A stretch of DNA of 23,473 nt, taken from IMG/VR virus record IMGVR_UViG_3300008450_000468, positions 1 to 23,473 of that record; one strand, written 5' to 3'. Every line of letters begins with the position of its first letter. Positions within the stretch are counted from its first letter, which is position 1. Source of the DNA: a virus. Below, piece after piece: positions 6,719 through 15,252 of this stretch. Both the position numbers and the translations under genes were made by a program. The notes beneath the pieces were generated by a model that did not search any database, had not been told where the DNA came from, and was given only the letters and a program-made list of their open reading frames with translations.

Positions 6719-8979
6719 TGGCACTATCTGAATTAACATCTAACTTATCATGGTACGGCACTAATGCTGGATTCCGTGCTGCTCAAAATGTTGAAGAAAC
6801 CCGATTCACATATGATCAAGGAGATTTAACAGTATCATCTGCACCAAGAGGATTTAATAATGCAGGATTTCAAAGCAATGCTTTTATACCTAGAATTTCC
6901 GGTAATGCTTTTAATATCAATGGGCAAGGAACTGCAACCCGATTATCACAATTAGGCGAAGGTAGTAAATTTCCTATAGGCCCAGAAGGTCAGATACATG
7001 ACTTTGATACTAAACGTACTGGATTTAGTATCAATGCTCGTTACGGTGATATTTTTAATAATAAGGTATTGAAAGGATTAGCTGCAACATATACTGCCGC
7101 ATCTCCTATTGATGATATGTATAATAAATACAAGGTACGTGAAGAAGTACATGATCCATATGGATATGCTAAAGCACCATTTATACTAAAAGGTATACAG
7201 CGTGATGGTAGTTCAGATCCAGAACGTTATGGAATGTCTGGAGTAACACTCCCATCATTAAATGTTCCTAATGGTGGTATCATAGTAAATGCTACACGCA
7301 CGGCTGATGATATTGTTCGTATTGGTAAATTTTTAATACGCCCCGACGGTTTAATGTTTATTGCCAAACAGCAAATACTGCGTCAAATGCTTCCTAACTT
7401 AGAAGGAACAATTACATTAAACCCAGTTATACCAGGTGGGTCTGTTGCCAAAGTAAATTCACAATCATTATACAATCCATTAAATACCATAGCAAGTATA
7501 TTAGGATTACCTATAGGAGCACGTTTTCGAAATTTTGGCGTTACGCCAATAGATGACGGAATATCACGGTACGAGGATGTAGTAGTTAAAAATCGTGTTT
7601 TAGACTCAATGAAAGTTGGATATAATAGATTAGGTCGATTAACTGAAGAGCGTGAGCGCTCGGTATTAAGTTTATTACCATATTGGAATTCTATTAGTTC
7701 ATTATCAGGTGGACCTGATTCATTGGGTGGATTAGGACCTACAATATTTAGCAAATCAACTAGAACATTGGACAAGGTAGATCAATTCTTAAACCCTCAA
7801 TATGATTATACTACACCATATCTTAAAACACGCTCTGGATTAGTAGCTACAGTTGATGCATCAAACAATGATCAAGAAAATATTGATAACAGAAAAAGTA
7901 GTACTATCACAATTAATCGTGCGTATACAGATCGCGCATATACTGAACTCAATTTGTTTAATTTTTTAAATTCTAGACCAAAAAATTCTTTAAAACAGTT
8001 AGTAATTAAAAATCGTGAAGAATCTGTAACAATTGGTTATGATTTTAATTTAACAGGTATCAGAGCTCAGTTAGCATTTCATAATGGTGAGATTAAAGGA
8101 TATGGAGGTTATGAAACAACTTTACTTAAAAATAGCTATACTAACCCATATATTGGCGAAGACCGATCTACTAATGATGATGATATAATAAACGCCGATG
8201 TTACTGATCAAATAGATGAATTGTCTAAAATTAATGGATTATATAGTAGAGTTATTAATGATGATGAGTTTACCGCAATATCTCAACGTGAAATAAACAA
8301 AGCTGCTAATATTGAAAACTATCGTGTATTGGCATATGCAAGTATACCAACTCGTAACGGTAAAAAAAGTAATTTAGATATTAATACTACAAACGGTAGT
8401 GTTGAATATAAATTTGATAAAACACCAATTGCATTATTAGCAGCTGAGAAAAAAATAAATACGATTGTTGATAGCAGTAAAGATAAAAATGTTTCAGATC
8501 GTTGGGATCGTGCATATGGAGATTTAATTAAATTTAATATTGGTGGTGTTGCGTTTTTTGCATATTTAACTAGTTTATCCATGTCAGATAGTTTTGGTAC
8601 TGATGAGAAAAAAGAATTGTTAGCACCATATGGTCAGTTTTTATACTCAGATCATTCACGTAGCGTCGATGTATCATTTATGGTCGTTGCAGATTCTGCA
8701 GCTCAATTAGAACGTCAATGGAGTAAACTAAGACAATTGCAACAACAATCTGGGCCGGTCAATATAAGTAGTGGAATGATACGACCAAAAACAAGTAGTT
8801 TAACGATTGGTGATATATACAATTCATTACCAGTTATATTAGAAAGTATTTCATTCTCTATTGACAATGAATCACCGTGGGAGATTACTGATACATATCA
8901 ACGGCCAATGTATATATCTGTAGATGTATCATGTCGTGTATTGCCATCAAGTAAAACTAGTTTACCAACAGTAGGATAA
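6718..8979 (+). CDS. Large tail/baseplate structural protein, C-terminal part tube-like
   Basis: The 753-residue product has no membrane segment or catalytic motif I can see. It is rich in Asn, Ser, Gly and aromatic residues, as phage structural proteins are. The N-terminal 200 residues look extended and low in regular pattern. Residues 595-740 form a more ordered stretch (GDLIKFNIGGVAFFAYL... then MSDSFG, and later ISFSIDNESPWEITDTYQRP). This is reminiscent of tail-tube-like beta domains in baseplate proteins that start the tube, such as T4 gp48/gp54. Placement between the tape measure and a gp53/LysM-like gene supports a baseplate or tube-initiator role. It overlaps the tape-measure stop by one base and is one base from the next gene. 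The structural role is likely; the exact homolog is not established. Confidence 0.78.
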   Translation: MALSELTSNLSWYGTNAGFRAAQNVEETRFTYDQGDLTVSSAPRGFNNAGFQSNAFIPRISGNAFNINGQGTATRLSQLGEGSKFPIGPEGQIHDFDTKRTGFSINARYGDIFNNKVLKGLAATYTAASPIDDMYNKYKVREEVHDPYGYAKAPFILKGIQRDGSSDPERYGMSGVTLPSLNVPNGGIIVNATRTADDIVRIGKFLIRPDGLMFIAKQQILRQMLPNLEGTITLNPVIPGGSVAKVNSQSLYNPLNTIASILGLPIGARFRNFGVTPIDDGISRYEDVVVKNRVLDSMKVGYNRLGRLTEERERSVLSLLPYWNSISSLSGGPDSLGGLGPTIFSKSTRTLDKVDQFLNPQYDYTTPYLKTRSGLVATVDASNNDQENIDNRKSSTITINRAYTDRAYTELNLFNFLNSRPKNSLKQLVIKNREESVTIGYDFNLTGIRAQLAFHNGEIKGYGGYETTLLKNSYTNPYIGEDRSTNDDDIINADVTDQIDELSKINGLYSRVINDDEFTAISQREINKAANIENYRVLAYASIPTRNGKKSNLDINTTNGSVEYKFDKTPIALLAAEKKINTIVDSSKDKNVSDRWDRAYGDLIKFNIGGVAFFAYLTSLSMSDSFGTDEKKELLAPYGQFLYSDHSRSVDVSFMVVADSAAQLERQWSKLRQLQQQSGPVNISSGMIRPKTSSLTIGDIYNSLPVILESISFSIDNESPWEITDTYQRPMYISVDVSCRVLPSSKTSLPTVG

Positions 8980-8980
8980 T

Positions 8981-9268
8981 ATGAATAGATATCAAGCAAC
9001 CCCACAGCAAAATGGAAAGTATTTAACTGCTGTATTACCTAATATAGAAGTGTCGCCAACAGATCTATATATATTTTCTAGGGAAGGAGACCGTTTAGAT
9101 TCATTGGCATTTACATTTTATGATGATACAAGTTTATGGTGGATAATTGCAAATGCAAATAACCTAGGCAAAGGCAGTATGATAGTTCCACCTGGTTTAC
9201 AAATACGTATTCCTAGAAACATTGGTAATTTATCAGAACGATTAAATCAATTACAAACAAATAGATAA
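8981..9268 (+). CDS. Baseplate protein with LysM-like fold (gp53 / gpX type)
   Basis: This 95-residue protein carries one LysM-like unit. The segment REGDRLDSLAFTFYDD, then SLWWIIANANN, then PPGLQIRIP (residues 34-78) matches the pattern of phage tail protein X and T4 gp53-like baseplate subunits. In these, the fold joins baseplate parts rather than binding cell wall. An AGGA ribosome site lies inside the end of the preceding gene, with one base between the genes, so translation is probably coupled. The hub gene follows six bases later. The family call is good; the choice between gp53-like and gpX-like is open. Confidence 0.85.
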   Translation: MNRYQATPQQNGKYLTAVLPNIEVSPTDLYIFSREGDRLDSLAFTFYDDTSLWWIIANANNLGKGSMIVPPGLQIRIPRNIGNLSERLNQLQTNR

Positions 9269-9274
9269 TAAGTT

Positions 9275-11326
9275 ATGGCATCAGATTTCTTTTTAAAGTC
9301 ACCGGTTGGGTCAGTTCAGTCTGCTATTACAAAACGTCGTAATTCGTGGAGTCCTATAGCTCGTGGTTGCCGTGTTACTATAACAGTTGACGGGCACCCC
9401 AATGCTAGCTTTCCAAATTCTAATCCAAATATACTGTTAGAGTTAGTTACTGTATCTGAAAACGGCGATTACATGACAGCCCGTAAATGTCAAATTGCTA
9501 TTACATGTTTGGATATCAATGATTTTAATAATATCATTGAACCAGCTTATGGATATATTGATGCCAAGAAAAATGTTAATATAAAATTTGAATGGGATGA
9601 TCCTTATAGTGATGCTGAGGTGGGAGGACCATGGCAGTTTCGTATATTAGATCCATCGTTTAAATACAATGCCGATGGAAGTATTTTATTAAATGTGTCT
9701 GGTATAGGAGCTGGTAGTACCGCCATGAGCGTCAACGTTTTTGATACAGCATTTGTTCGGTTTGGCGGAACATTTATAAGCGATTATAACTGGGTAAATA
9801 CGGCAAAACCTGTTGAAACATTATCTGATTATTTTTATTGGAAAATTCAAACAGAAACAAACACAATGAATGCTATATCATTTGATCCGCGACATGGATC
9901 TAACGGTGTACTTGAAGCAGGATTTTCTGATAAGTCTAGATGGCTTGTCGTAGATATGGCAGAAGAATTTTATGAAGCACCCGAACAGAGCGTTGGCGAT
10001 GCAAAAACTAGTTTACAATATGTTTCATTGATAGGAATTGTAGAAACAATAAACAAATATTATATTGGCGGTACAGGTGGTAGCGATAAACCACTTGAAA
10101 TTAAATGTAATCCACGTGGTGTTGTCAGTTATAAAACAGCAGATGGCGGATCATTTAAAATTTATAGTGCCAATCCAATGGTTGTTTATTTTCCTTATAC
10201 TGATCCAATGGCTTCAGATTATGTAGCATTTGGCGATGCGCCAACAAGTATACAGCAAGGTAAGTTCTTTGAACTATCAAAAAGTTCATTAGCTAAAACA
10301 ATGCTTCAAGCTTGTGATATTGGCAGCGGAGATTTATCTGGTATCATGATTAATATAGATCTATTAAAAAAGATTATCGGAGAATCATTGCAAAGTCAAC
10401 GTAACGATGTATCAGAAAACAAAGATGTATCTAAATTACCGTTAGATGTATTCTTTAAAAAGATATTTGATAGTATCAAAGAATTGTCAGGCGGAGCATT
10501 TGATTTAGAACTGCGTGTTAATAGTGAAGAAACAACGCCAAGTAAATCAATATATGAAATACGCAACCGTCGTGAGATAGCAGACGCATCTGTAACACCG
10601 GCTGTGTTTGAACCAAGAGATGGTAGTACATTGGACTTCACAATACAATCCAAAGTAACACAAGACTTAATTGCAGCTGCATATGGTTCACAAGTAAGTA
10701 GTAAGGGAGATTCTAGCGCAGCTACAACGACATTATCTCGCGATGAAGCCGAAATGAAAAAAGAGGGTACTGGATTGCCTACTTTTCAAGAGTTAGGTGA
10801 TGCTCGTAGTTTACGTTTAGTTGCAAGTGGATTTAAACAAGATGGTGTACAAGCCTGCACGGGTGTATTAAAACGATTAGTTTCTGAGCAATCAGCTGTA
10901 GAAAAAACCAAACAAACCAGTGTGTTATATCCTATAGAGTTTACGGCGACTATTTATGGATTAGATAAATTACGATTCGGCGACGCTGTTACAACATCAT
11001 TTCTACCAGCTAGGTATAAAAAGGAAGTGTCCGGAGCTCGTGTTATATTTACTGTATATGAGTTAGAACATAAGTATGAGGGTACAGGTGGGTCTGGTCA
11101 ATGGTATACATTGATAAAAACAATGTTAAGATTTATGCCAGCTAATAAATACATCGAACCAAATTATTCTGGGGCAACTCAATGGAATGATGAAGATGAA
11201 ACCAATACATTATTAACTAATATGACAACTAAGATACAACAAGAACAGAATAAGAAAGTAAAAGCAAATAACAAAACAAACAATCAATCCACGCAACAGC
11301 AACTTGATGATTTAGCACGACCATAA
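9275..11326 (+). CDS. Baseplate hub protein (gp27 / gpD-like)
   Basis: The 683-residue protein resembles baseplate hub subunits that sit under the tube and hold the spike. The clearest part is the C-terminal region from about residue 560: YGLDKLRFGDAVTTSFLP, then a strand with VIFTVYELEHKYEG and GSGQWYTLIKTMLRF. In hub proteins this pattern closes the tube-like beta domain. The N-terminal half (ITVDGHP..., ARKCQIAI...) also looks like beta-rich hub domains. The last 35 residues are Lys/Asn/Gln-rich and probably flexible. It follows the LysM-like gene and is four bases from the next gene. A hub role fits both sequence and context. I see no lysozyme domain in it, unlike some spike proteins. Confidence 0.8.
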   Translation: MASDFFLKSPVGSVQSAITKRRNSWSPIARGCRVTITVDGHPNASFPNSNPNILLELVTVSENGDYMTARKCQIAITCLDINDFNNIIEPAYGYIDAKKNVNIKFEWDDPYSDAEVGGPWQFRILDPSFKYNADGSILLNVSGIGAGSTAMSVNVFDTAFVRFGGTFISDYNWVNTAKPVETLSDYFYWKIQTETNTMNAISFDPRHGSNGVLEAGFSDKSRWLVVDMAEEFYEAPEQSVGDAKTSLQYVSLIGIVETINKYYIGGTGGSDKPLEIKCNPRGVVSYKTADGGSFKIYSANPMVVYFPYTDPMASDYVAFGDAPTSIQQGKFFELSKSSLAKTMLQACDIGSGDLSGIMINIDLLKKIIGESLQSQRNDVSENKDVSKLPLDVFFKKIFDSIKELSGGAFDLELRVNSEETTPSKSIYEIRNRREIADASVTPAVFEPRDGSTLDFTIQSKVTQDLIAAAYGSQVSSKGDSSAATTTLSRDEAEMKKEGTGLPTFQELGDARSLRLVASGFKQDGVQACTGVLKRLVSEQSAVEKTKQTSVLYPIEFTATIYGLDKLRFGDAVTTSFLPARYKKEVSGARVIFTVYELEHKYEGTGGSGQWYTLIKTMLRFMPANKYIEPNYSGATQWNDEDETNTLLTNMTTKIQQEQNKKVKANNKTNNQSTQQQLDDLARP

Positions 11327-11330
11327 TATT

Positions 11331-11897
11331 ATGTTACCACAACTACATACACCAGCATATAAAATTAAAAAGGGATATACTCCTGGCCAGGAATATATCA
11401 TAGTTGCTTCACAAGATGAGTATATTGGATTTTTTCATACATATCCAAATGGAGCTATTTATTCTGGCGATACATTTACACGAGGAAGTTTGCAATTGGA
11501 ACGTGTTACTAGATCATTTTTTGCTTCACGTAGTAACTTGACATATCGACAGTTATCCAAATTAGAGTTTTATAATCATCTAGACCCAGTTTTTTATATA
11601 GCCAAACCAACGGCGAAAGAAATTGAAACTGGTGTCATGACACGATTTATTTGTCAGAAACGTAATGAACCTCAGCGTATAATGGAGATTGATAGAACCC
11701 AAGCTATCAATGTAAATGCACAGAACCGTAAAGGTATAGATTTAAATCTATGGAATATTGTATCTGTTGAATGGACCATCCGAGGCAAACAAGAACATGT
11801 TCAGTCTGTTAATGATCGAGTACTTGCATTTATGGAACGCAAAATGCCTGGTTTGCGAAACTATCTTTTTGATTCTTTGGAATTTTATCAACAATAA
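11331..11897 (+). CDS. Conserved-looking tail/baseplate-associated protein, function unknown
   Basis: I cannot assign this 188-residue protein to a named family. A short motif near residues 33-46 (GFFHTYPNGAIYSG) looks like a small beta unit that I associate with phage tail or baseplate proteins. The C-terminal half holds RFICQKRNEPQRIMEID and a helical end (NDRVLAFMERKMPGLRNYLF). It has no signal peptide or membrane segment. It is four bases downstream of the hub gene, so it belongs to the tail unit by position. It is the last gene of that unit before the polymerase. A baseplate role is inferred from location only. Confidence 0.75.
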   Translation: MLPQLHTPAYKIKKGYTPGQEYIIVASQDEYIGFFHTYPNGAIYSGDTFTRGSLQLERVTRSFFASRSNLTYRQLSKLEFYNHLDPVFYIAKPTAKEIETGVMTRFICQKRNEPQRIMEIDRTQAINVNAQNRKGIDLNLWNIVSVEWTIRGKQEHVQSVNDRVLAFMERKMPGLRNYLFDSLEFYQQ

Positions 11898-11914
11898 TTT
11901 GGTATTGTAAAGCT

Positions 11915-11935
11915 TTGATCTTATATTTAGATCAA
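11915..11935 (+). promoter_or_regulatory. Hairpin overlapping the DNA polymerase start
   Basis: TTGATC at 11915-11920 pairs with GATCAA at 11930-11935 around a nine-base loop, TTATATTTA. The last base of the stem is the A of the ATG start. No Shine-Dalgarno site is visible. T4 DNA polymerase is known to repress its own translation through a hairpin at its ribosome site, so a similar control is conceivable here. With only six pairs the hairpin is weak. Confidence 0.35.
11920..11929 (+). promoter_or_regulatory. CTTATATTTA motif upstream of DNA polymerase
   Basis: The same ten bases occur at 16148 before the SSB gene and at 23341 before the last gene. The copy here and the last copy also share the preceding GAT. 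It may be a promoter element for replication genes, distinct from the ATATTTAT class. It also forms the loop of the hairpin at 11915-11935. Confidence 0.38.
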
Positions 11936-13242
11936 TGATAGTTGAGTCAAGTCAAGAGTTACAACATGTTAAAGATGCTATACGAGCAGGTGATAGTTTC
12001 TGGATTCCGGTTTATTCTGATGCTTATCGTCATTATCGAGAAAACCGCATAAGCTTTATTTACATATATAGTGTTGCAGAAGATCAGGACTATGTCGTTC
12101 CATTCCATCATTTGGATTGTTTAACCTTCAATACCGAACAAATACAAGAACTACAAAGTCAGGCAAGTATCTTTGTATTAGGTAAAAAGCGATTCCAAAA
12201 GACGTTCGGTAATACATGTTATGATGCGGATCTGTTTGCATGGTGGTATACCAATAAAATGTTACCATTAGATGAAACCAATACCACAGCTCATGACTTC
12301 TGGCAGCGTTGGTGGCACAATGAAACCAATATCAATGACTGGCTTCCAATAACAAAGCATTTAGAACGATGTGTGGCAATGCGTATGGTATTTATGCAAG
12401 TATATAATGCAAATAAAATATCCCCAGAGTTTATCACATATGATATGGAAACATGTCAAGCTTTTTCTGATATAGAATATAATGGTGTATATCAAAGTGC
12501 CAAGTCCTTGGCTTATACAGAATATAACTTGTACACTAGTACTGGCAGACCAAGTAATAAATTTGGCGGTGTTAACTTTGCGGCATTGAATAAAGAAGAT
12601 GGCAGTAGAAAACTATACTGTAGTCGACATGCAAAGGGAATGCTTGTTGAGTATGACTATGATGCTTATCATGTACGGTTAATTGCTGACTTGATAGGAT
12701 ATCATTTACCAACTGGTTCAGTGCATGAGTATTTTGGTAAACAATATTTTGATACCAAGCAATTAACGGCCGAGCAGTATGAACAAAGCAAGCAAATAAC
12801 ATTCCGTTTATTATACGGTGGTATAGATGATGAATTTGCTCAGATACCATTCTTTGCAGCTGTACAAAAGTATATTACCACATTATGGAAGTCATTTAAG
12901 CGTCAAGGTTATATCGTAACGCCAATATATCAACGGCATATGTTTCAACGTAATCTAGCAGATATGAATGCCAACAAGTTGTTTAACTATTTATTACAGG
13001 CATCAGAAACCGAATATAATATTAAGCGAGTATTGGATCTCAATAAATTGTTATTGTCATATCAAACCAAAATGGTATTGTATACTTATGACTCATTTCT
13101 GTTTGATTATGATATGCATGACGGCCGTCAACTGTTAATTGATATAAGAGATAGCATGAGCTTACAAGGTAAGTTTCCAGTTAAAATTAAAGCCGGAACC
13201 AATTATCATGAAATGCATGACATGACTTCCAAAGTCAGCTAG
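11935..13242 (+). CDS. Compact family A DNA polymerase with decayed exonuclease-like N-terminus
   Basis: The product would copy phage DNA. Pol I landmarks are visible in order: TSTGRPSN (residues 201-208, like the TGRLSS motif), motif A at D241 (DYDAYHVRLIADL), motif B with K286 and F290 (SKQITFRLLYGG), and motif C at D386 (YTYDSFLFDY). Both metal-binding aspartates remain. The usual motif C HDE is YDS, the position of the motif A Glu that acts as steric gate is His246, and the motif B Arg position holds Tyr282. Residues 20-110 look like a 3'-5' exonuclease fold (SFIYIYSVAEDQDYVVPF) lacking the DxE metal site, as in proofreading-deficient Bacillus enzymes. At 435 residues it is much shorter than T7 polymerase (704) or Klenow (about 605). 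A separate 5'-nuclease is encoded at 18127. The family call is good; activity is inferred. Confidence 0.83.
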   Translation: MIVESSQELQHVKDAIRAGDSFWIPVYSDAYRHYRENRISFIYIYSVAEDQDYVVPFHHLDCLTFNTEQIQELQSQASIFVLGKKRFQKTFGNTCYDADLFAWWYTNKMLPLDETNTTAHDFWQRWWHNETNINDWLPITKHLERCVAMRMVFMQVYNANKISPEFITYDMETCQAFSDIEYNGVYQSAKSLAYTEYNLYTSTGRPSNKFGGVNFAALNKEDGSRKLYCSRHAKGMLVEYDYDAYHVRLIADLIGYHLPTGSVHEYFGKQYFDTKQLTAEQYEQSKQITFRLLYGGIDDEFAQIPFFAAVQKYITTLWKSFKRQGYIVTPIYQRHMFQRNLADMNANKLFNYLLQASETEYNIKRVLDLNKLLLSYQTKMVLYTYDSFLFDYDMHDGRQLLIDIRDSMSLQGKFPVKIKAGTNYHEMHDMTSKVS

Positions 13243-13282
13243 ATATTTATTTTATAATAAAAGTTTTGACAATATTTATTAA
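13242..13282 (+). promoter_or_regulatory. Two ATATTTAT motifs upstream of ferritin gene
   Basis: GATATTTATTTT (13242-13253) and AATATTTATTAA (13271-13282) lie in the 51-base gap between the polymerase and the ferritin gene. The second ends 11 bases before the ferritin ATG. Two copies in one short gap suggest independent and perhaps strong transcription of the ferritin gene. The promoter role is inferred from the motif's recurrence. Confidence 0.5.
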
Positions 13283-13293
13283 AAAGAAATTAT

Positions 13294-13842
13294 ATGGCAG
13301 AGTTACCAAAATCAATAGTACAAACAGTAGTATCATCACAGGAAGGTGTTTTATTGCCAAAAACATTAACACCTGAAATTGTAGATATATTAAATGCTGC
13401 AATTGCAGAAGAGTATACAGCACATTATTTTTATAGAGGTGCTGCTAATTGGGCGCAGGGTGTTGGTTATACCAAGGCAGCTGCATTTTATGCCAATGAG
13501 GCAAATGCTGAGTTAGAGCATGCAATGAAATTGCAAAAATACATTGTGGATTGGAATGCAACACCGATATTACCGGCAGTTAAGTTTAACGGTCAATTTG
13601 CTCATTTAATTGACACTGTTAACAAGACTTATGCAATTGAATATCAGTTAGGCGAAAAATATATGAAATGGGCAAGTCAAATGTTCAATACACATTTAAT
13701 GACATTTAACTTCTTGCAAGAGTTTGTGGATATTCAAAATGAGTCAATAGCAGAATCATCAGATTTATTAAATGCTGCTCAGTTGGTAGATGTAAGTAAC
13801 AAATTGGATTTATTACATTATGAAGAAAGATACTTTGGTTAA
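13294..13842 (+). CDS. Ferritin (non-haem, FtnA-like)
   Basis: This 182-residue protein resembles bacterial ferritin, which oxidises Fe(II) and stores iron in a 24-subunit shell. From residue 26 it can be laid along E. coli FtnA almost without gaps. Ferroxidase ligands line up: E39 (FtnA E17), E73 and H76 in NAELEH (E50 and H53), E116 in YAIEYQLGEKY (E94), and Q148 in NFLQEFVDIQNE (Q127). FtnA E130 corresponds to S151, with E150 next to it, so the second iron site may be altered. The spacing of the four helices is kept. There is a 25-residue N-terminal extension and a short C-terminus without a clear fifth helix. Two promoter-like motifs precede it, and the next gene overlaps its end. It could sequester iron, limit oxidative damage, or be carried in the virion; none of these is shown. 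The fold call is strong. Confidence 0.88.
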   Translation: MAELPKSIVQTVVSSQEGVLLPKTLTPEIVDILNAAIAEEYTAHYFYRGAANWAQGVGYTKAAAFYANEANAELEHAMKLQKYIVDWNATPILPAVKFNGQFAHLIDTVNKTYAIEYQLGEKYMKWASQMFNTHLMTFNFLQEFVDIQNESIAESSDLLNAAQLVDVSNKLDLLHYEERYFG

Positions 13843-15235
13843 GATGATTGATTTGGATGATATACTCAATCCAATACCGGTGCAAAAAGAAGTTGCTCCA
13901 ATAATAACAGAGTCCATACAAGACACTGAGCCTGTAACAGAAACAGTTACAGCGGATTGGGATGAAGTAATTGCTGAGTGGTTTTATCGGTTGCCAAAAG
14001 GATTTGCGGAACAACCTTATACGGAGTCTGAACTTGAAGTTTTAGATCAAGTTATCGTGGAATACAAGGTAGGTGAGTTTAAACCAGTTATTAATGAAGC
14101 AAAACCAAAATCTGGACTAAGTCCGGCCGGTAAAGAATTTATGCAGAAGGTGTATGATAACGGAACTATACGAGACGAAGCATACCGACGTATAGAGTAT
14201 ATAGTATCACATGCACCGGCATCTCAGCAAGCAAAATGGAATAGTTTATTTCAAACATATAATTTAAAACAATATATTACTAGTGGCTGGAAAGAGTTTG
14301 TAGATTTCTTTGACATTGCGCCTCAGGGTATGGGCCGCGGAGAAATGATGGCAGTGCTAGCTATCAAAGGAGCTGCCTCTGGCGGTACCGAGCAAAAGGA
14401 TTTAATACTTCCGAACGCAACCTGGGAAGTAAAAGAAGACCCGGATAATATTCGAATGGCCAAATCTGGTTTTGGTGGTAAATTTAGATATGTAAAAGAA
14501 ACTAAGAAGTTTTACGAGTTATTAGACAGTATTGGATTAAATGGCGGCGAAGATGCTACAATTATAGAAAATCTTAATAAAGTATTTAATTCAGAAAAAA
14601 TAGCTGACGAGTTCATGAAAGTTTTGACTGTTAATTTTCGCGGCGATGGCTTTAAAGCAAAAAAGAAAAAAGGCGAAGAAGATGTAACAGCAGAAAACTT
14701 TTTTGAACGCGTTTCAAAAGCAGCTGAGTTACCATCTGGTGTTATAGAATTACATTATTTAGGTTATAAGGAATTAAATAGATTAGGTAAGTTAATTGTT
14801 AAAAATAAAGATTTAATTAACAATGCCAAATTGATTATACAAACAGCAAAGGCAGAAGGACAATTTTTTATTAGCTCAGATGATGCCACAAAAATACAAA
14901 AAGCCAAACCCGATCAATCAGTAAGTATCAAAGTTTCTACACCAGCAAAACAAGATATACGTGTATTTTTATATAACATACTTAAAATTATAAAATCACC
15001 TATGGTACAAGACCCAGAGTTATTACCTAAAGATTTTAATGACAGAAAGTATGCTTATTTCGCAGACGATGCTCTTCCGGGTTTTGTATATTATTTATCT
15101 GGTAATCCGCAACCATATTTAGGATATCCTAAAGATTTTATCATATATGGTATATCTCAAAATATGGGAAAGATGATGATTGGTCGTTTAGCCAGTAAAT
15201 ATGAATTTATTAAAGCGCAGCTGGCGTTAGATTAA
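13820..15235 (+). CDS. Protein with probable PD-(D/E)XK nuclease-fold domain
   Basis: The 471-residue protein is not one I can name. Residues 170-206 carry a pattern typical of restriction-endonuclease-like folds. E175 lies in a helix (MGRGEMMAVLAIKG), then D194 in QKDLILP, then E203-V-K205 in ATWEVKE. This is E...D...ExK spacing, with a strand before each acidic site. The rest is helical and charged, with a Lys-rich loop near residue 290 (FKAKKKKGEED). The first 90 residues are acidic and probably flexible. The start at 13820 overlaps the ferritin gene by 23 bases. An alternative ATG at 13844 begins one base after the ferritin stop, and neither has a clear ribosome site. Either way the two genes are probably co-translated. 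It could be a DNA-processing nuclease or a virion protein that keeps the fold. Confidence 0.7.
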   Translation: MKKDTLVKMIDLDDILNPIPVQKEVAPIITESIQDTEPVTETVTADWDEVIAEWFYRLPKGFAEQPYTESELEVLDQVIVEYKVGEFKPVINEAKPKSGLSPAGKEFMQKVYDNGTIRDEAYRRIEYIVSHAPASQQAKWNSLFQTYNLKQYITSGWKEFVDFFDIAPQGMGRGEMMAVLAIKGAASGGTEQKDLILPNATWEVKEDPDNIRMAKSGFGGKFRYVKETKKFYELLDSIGLNGGEDATIIENLNKVFNSEKIADEFMKVLTVNFRGDGFKAKKKKGEEDVTAENFFERVSKAAELPSGVIELHYLGYKELNRLGKLIVKNKDLINNAKLIIQTAKAEGQFFISSDDATKIQKAKPDQSVSIKVSTPAKQDIRVFLYNILKIIKSPMVQDPELLPKDFNDRKYAYFADDALPGFVYYLSGNPQPYLGYPKDFIIYGISQNMGKMMIGRLASKYEFIKAQLALD

Positions 15236-15252
15236 GTAAGAGAGGTCGATTA

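Noticed and set aside
13266-13271. TTGACA, a perfect sigma-70 -35 hexamer before the ferritin gene
   Set aside because: A -10 box at 17-base spacing would fall on ATTATA at 13289-13294, touching the ATG, so a transcript would begin inside the gene. The ATATTTAT motifs are better candidates.
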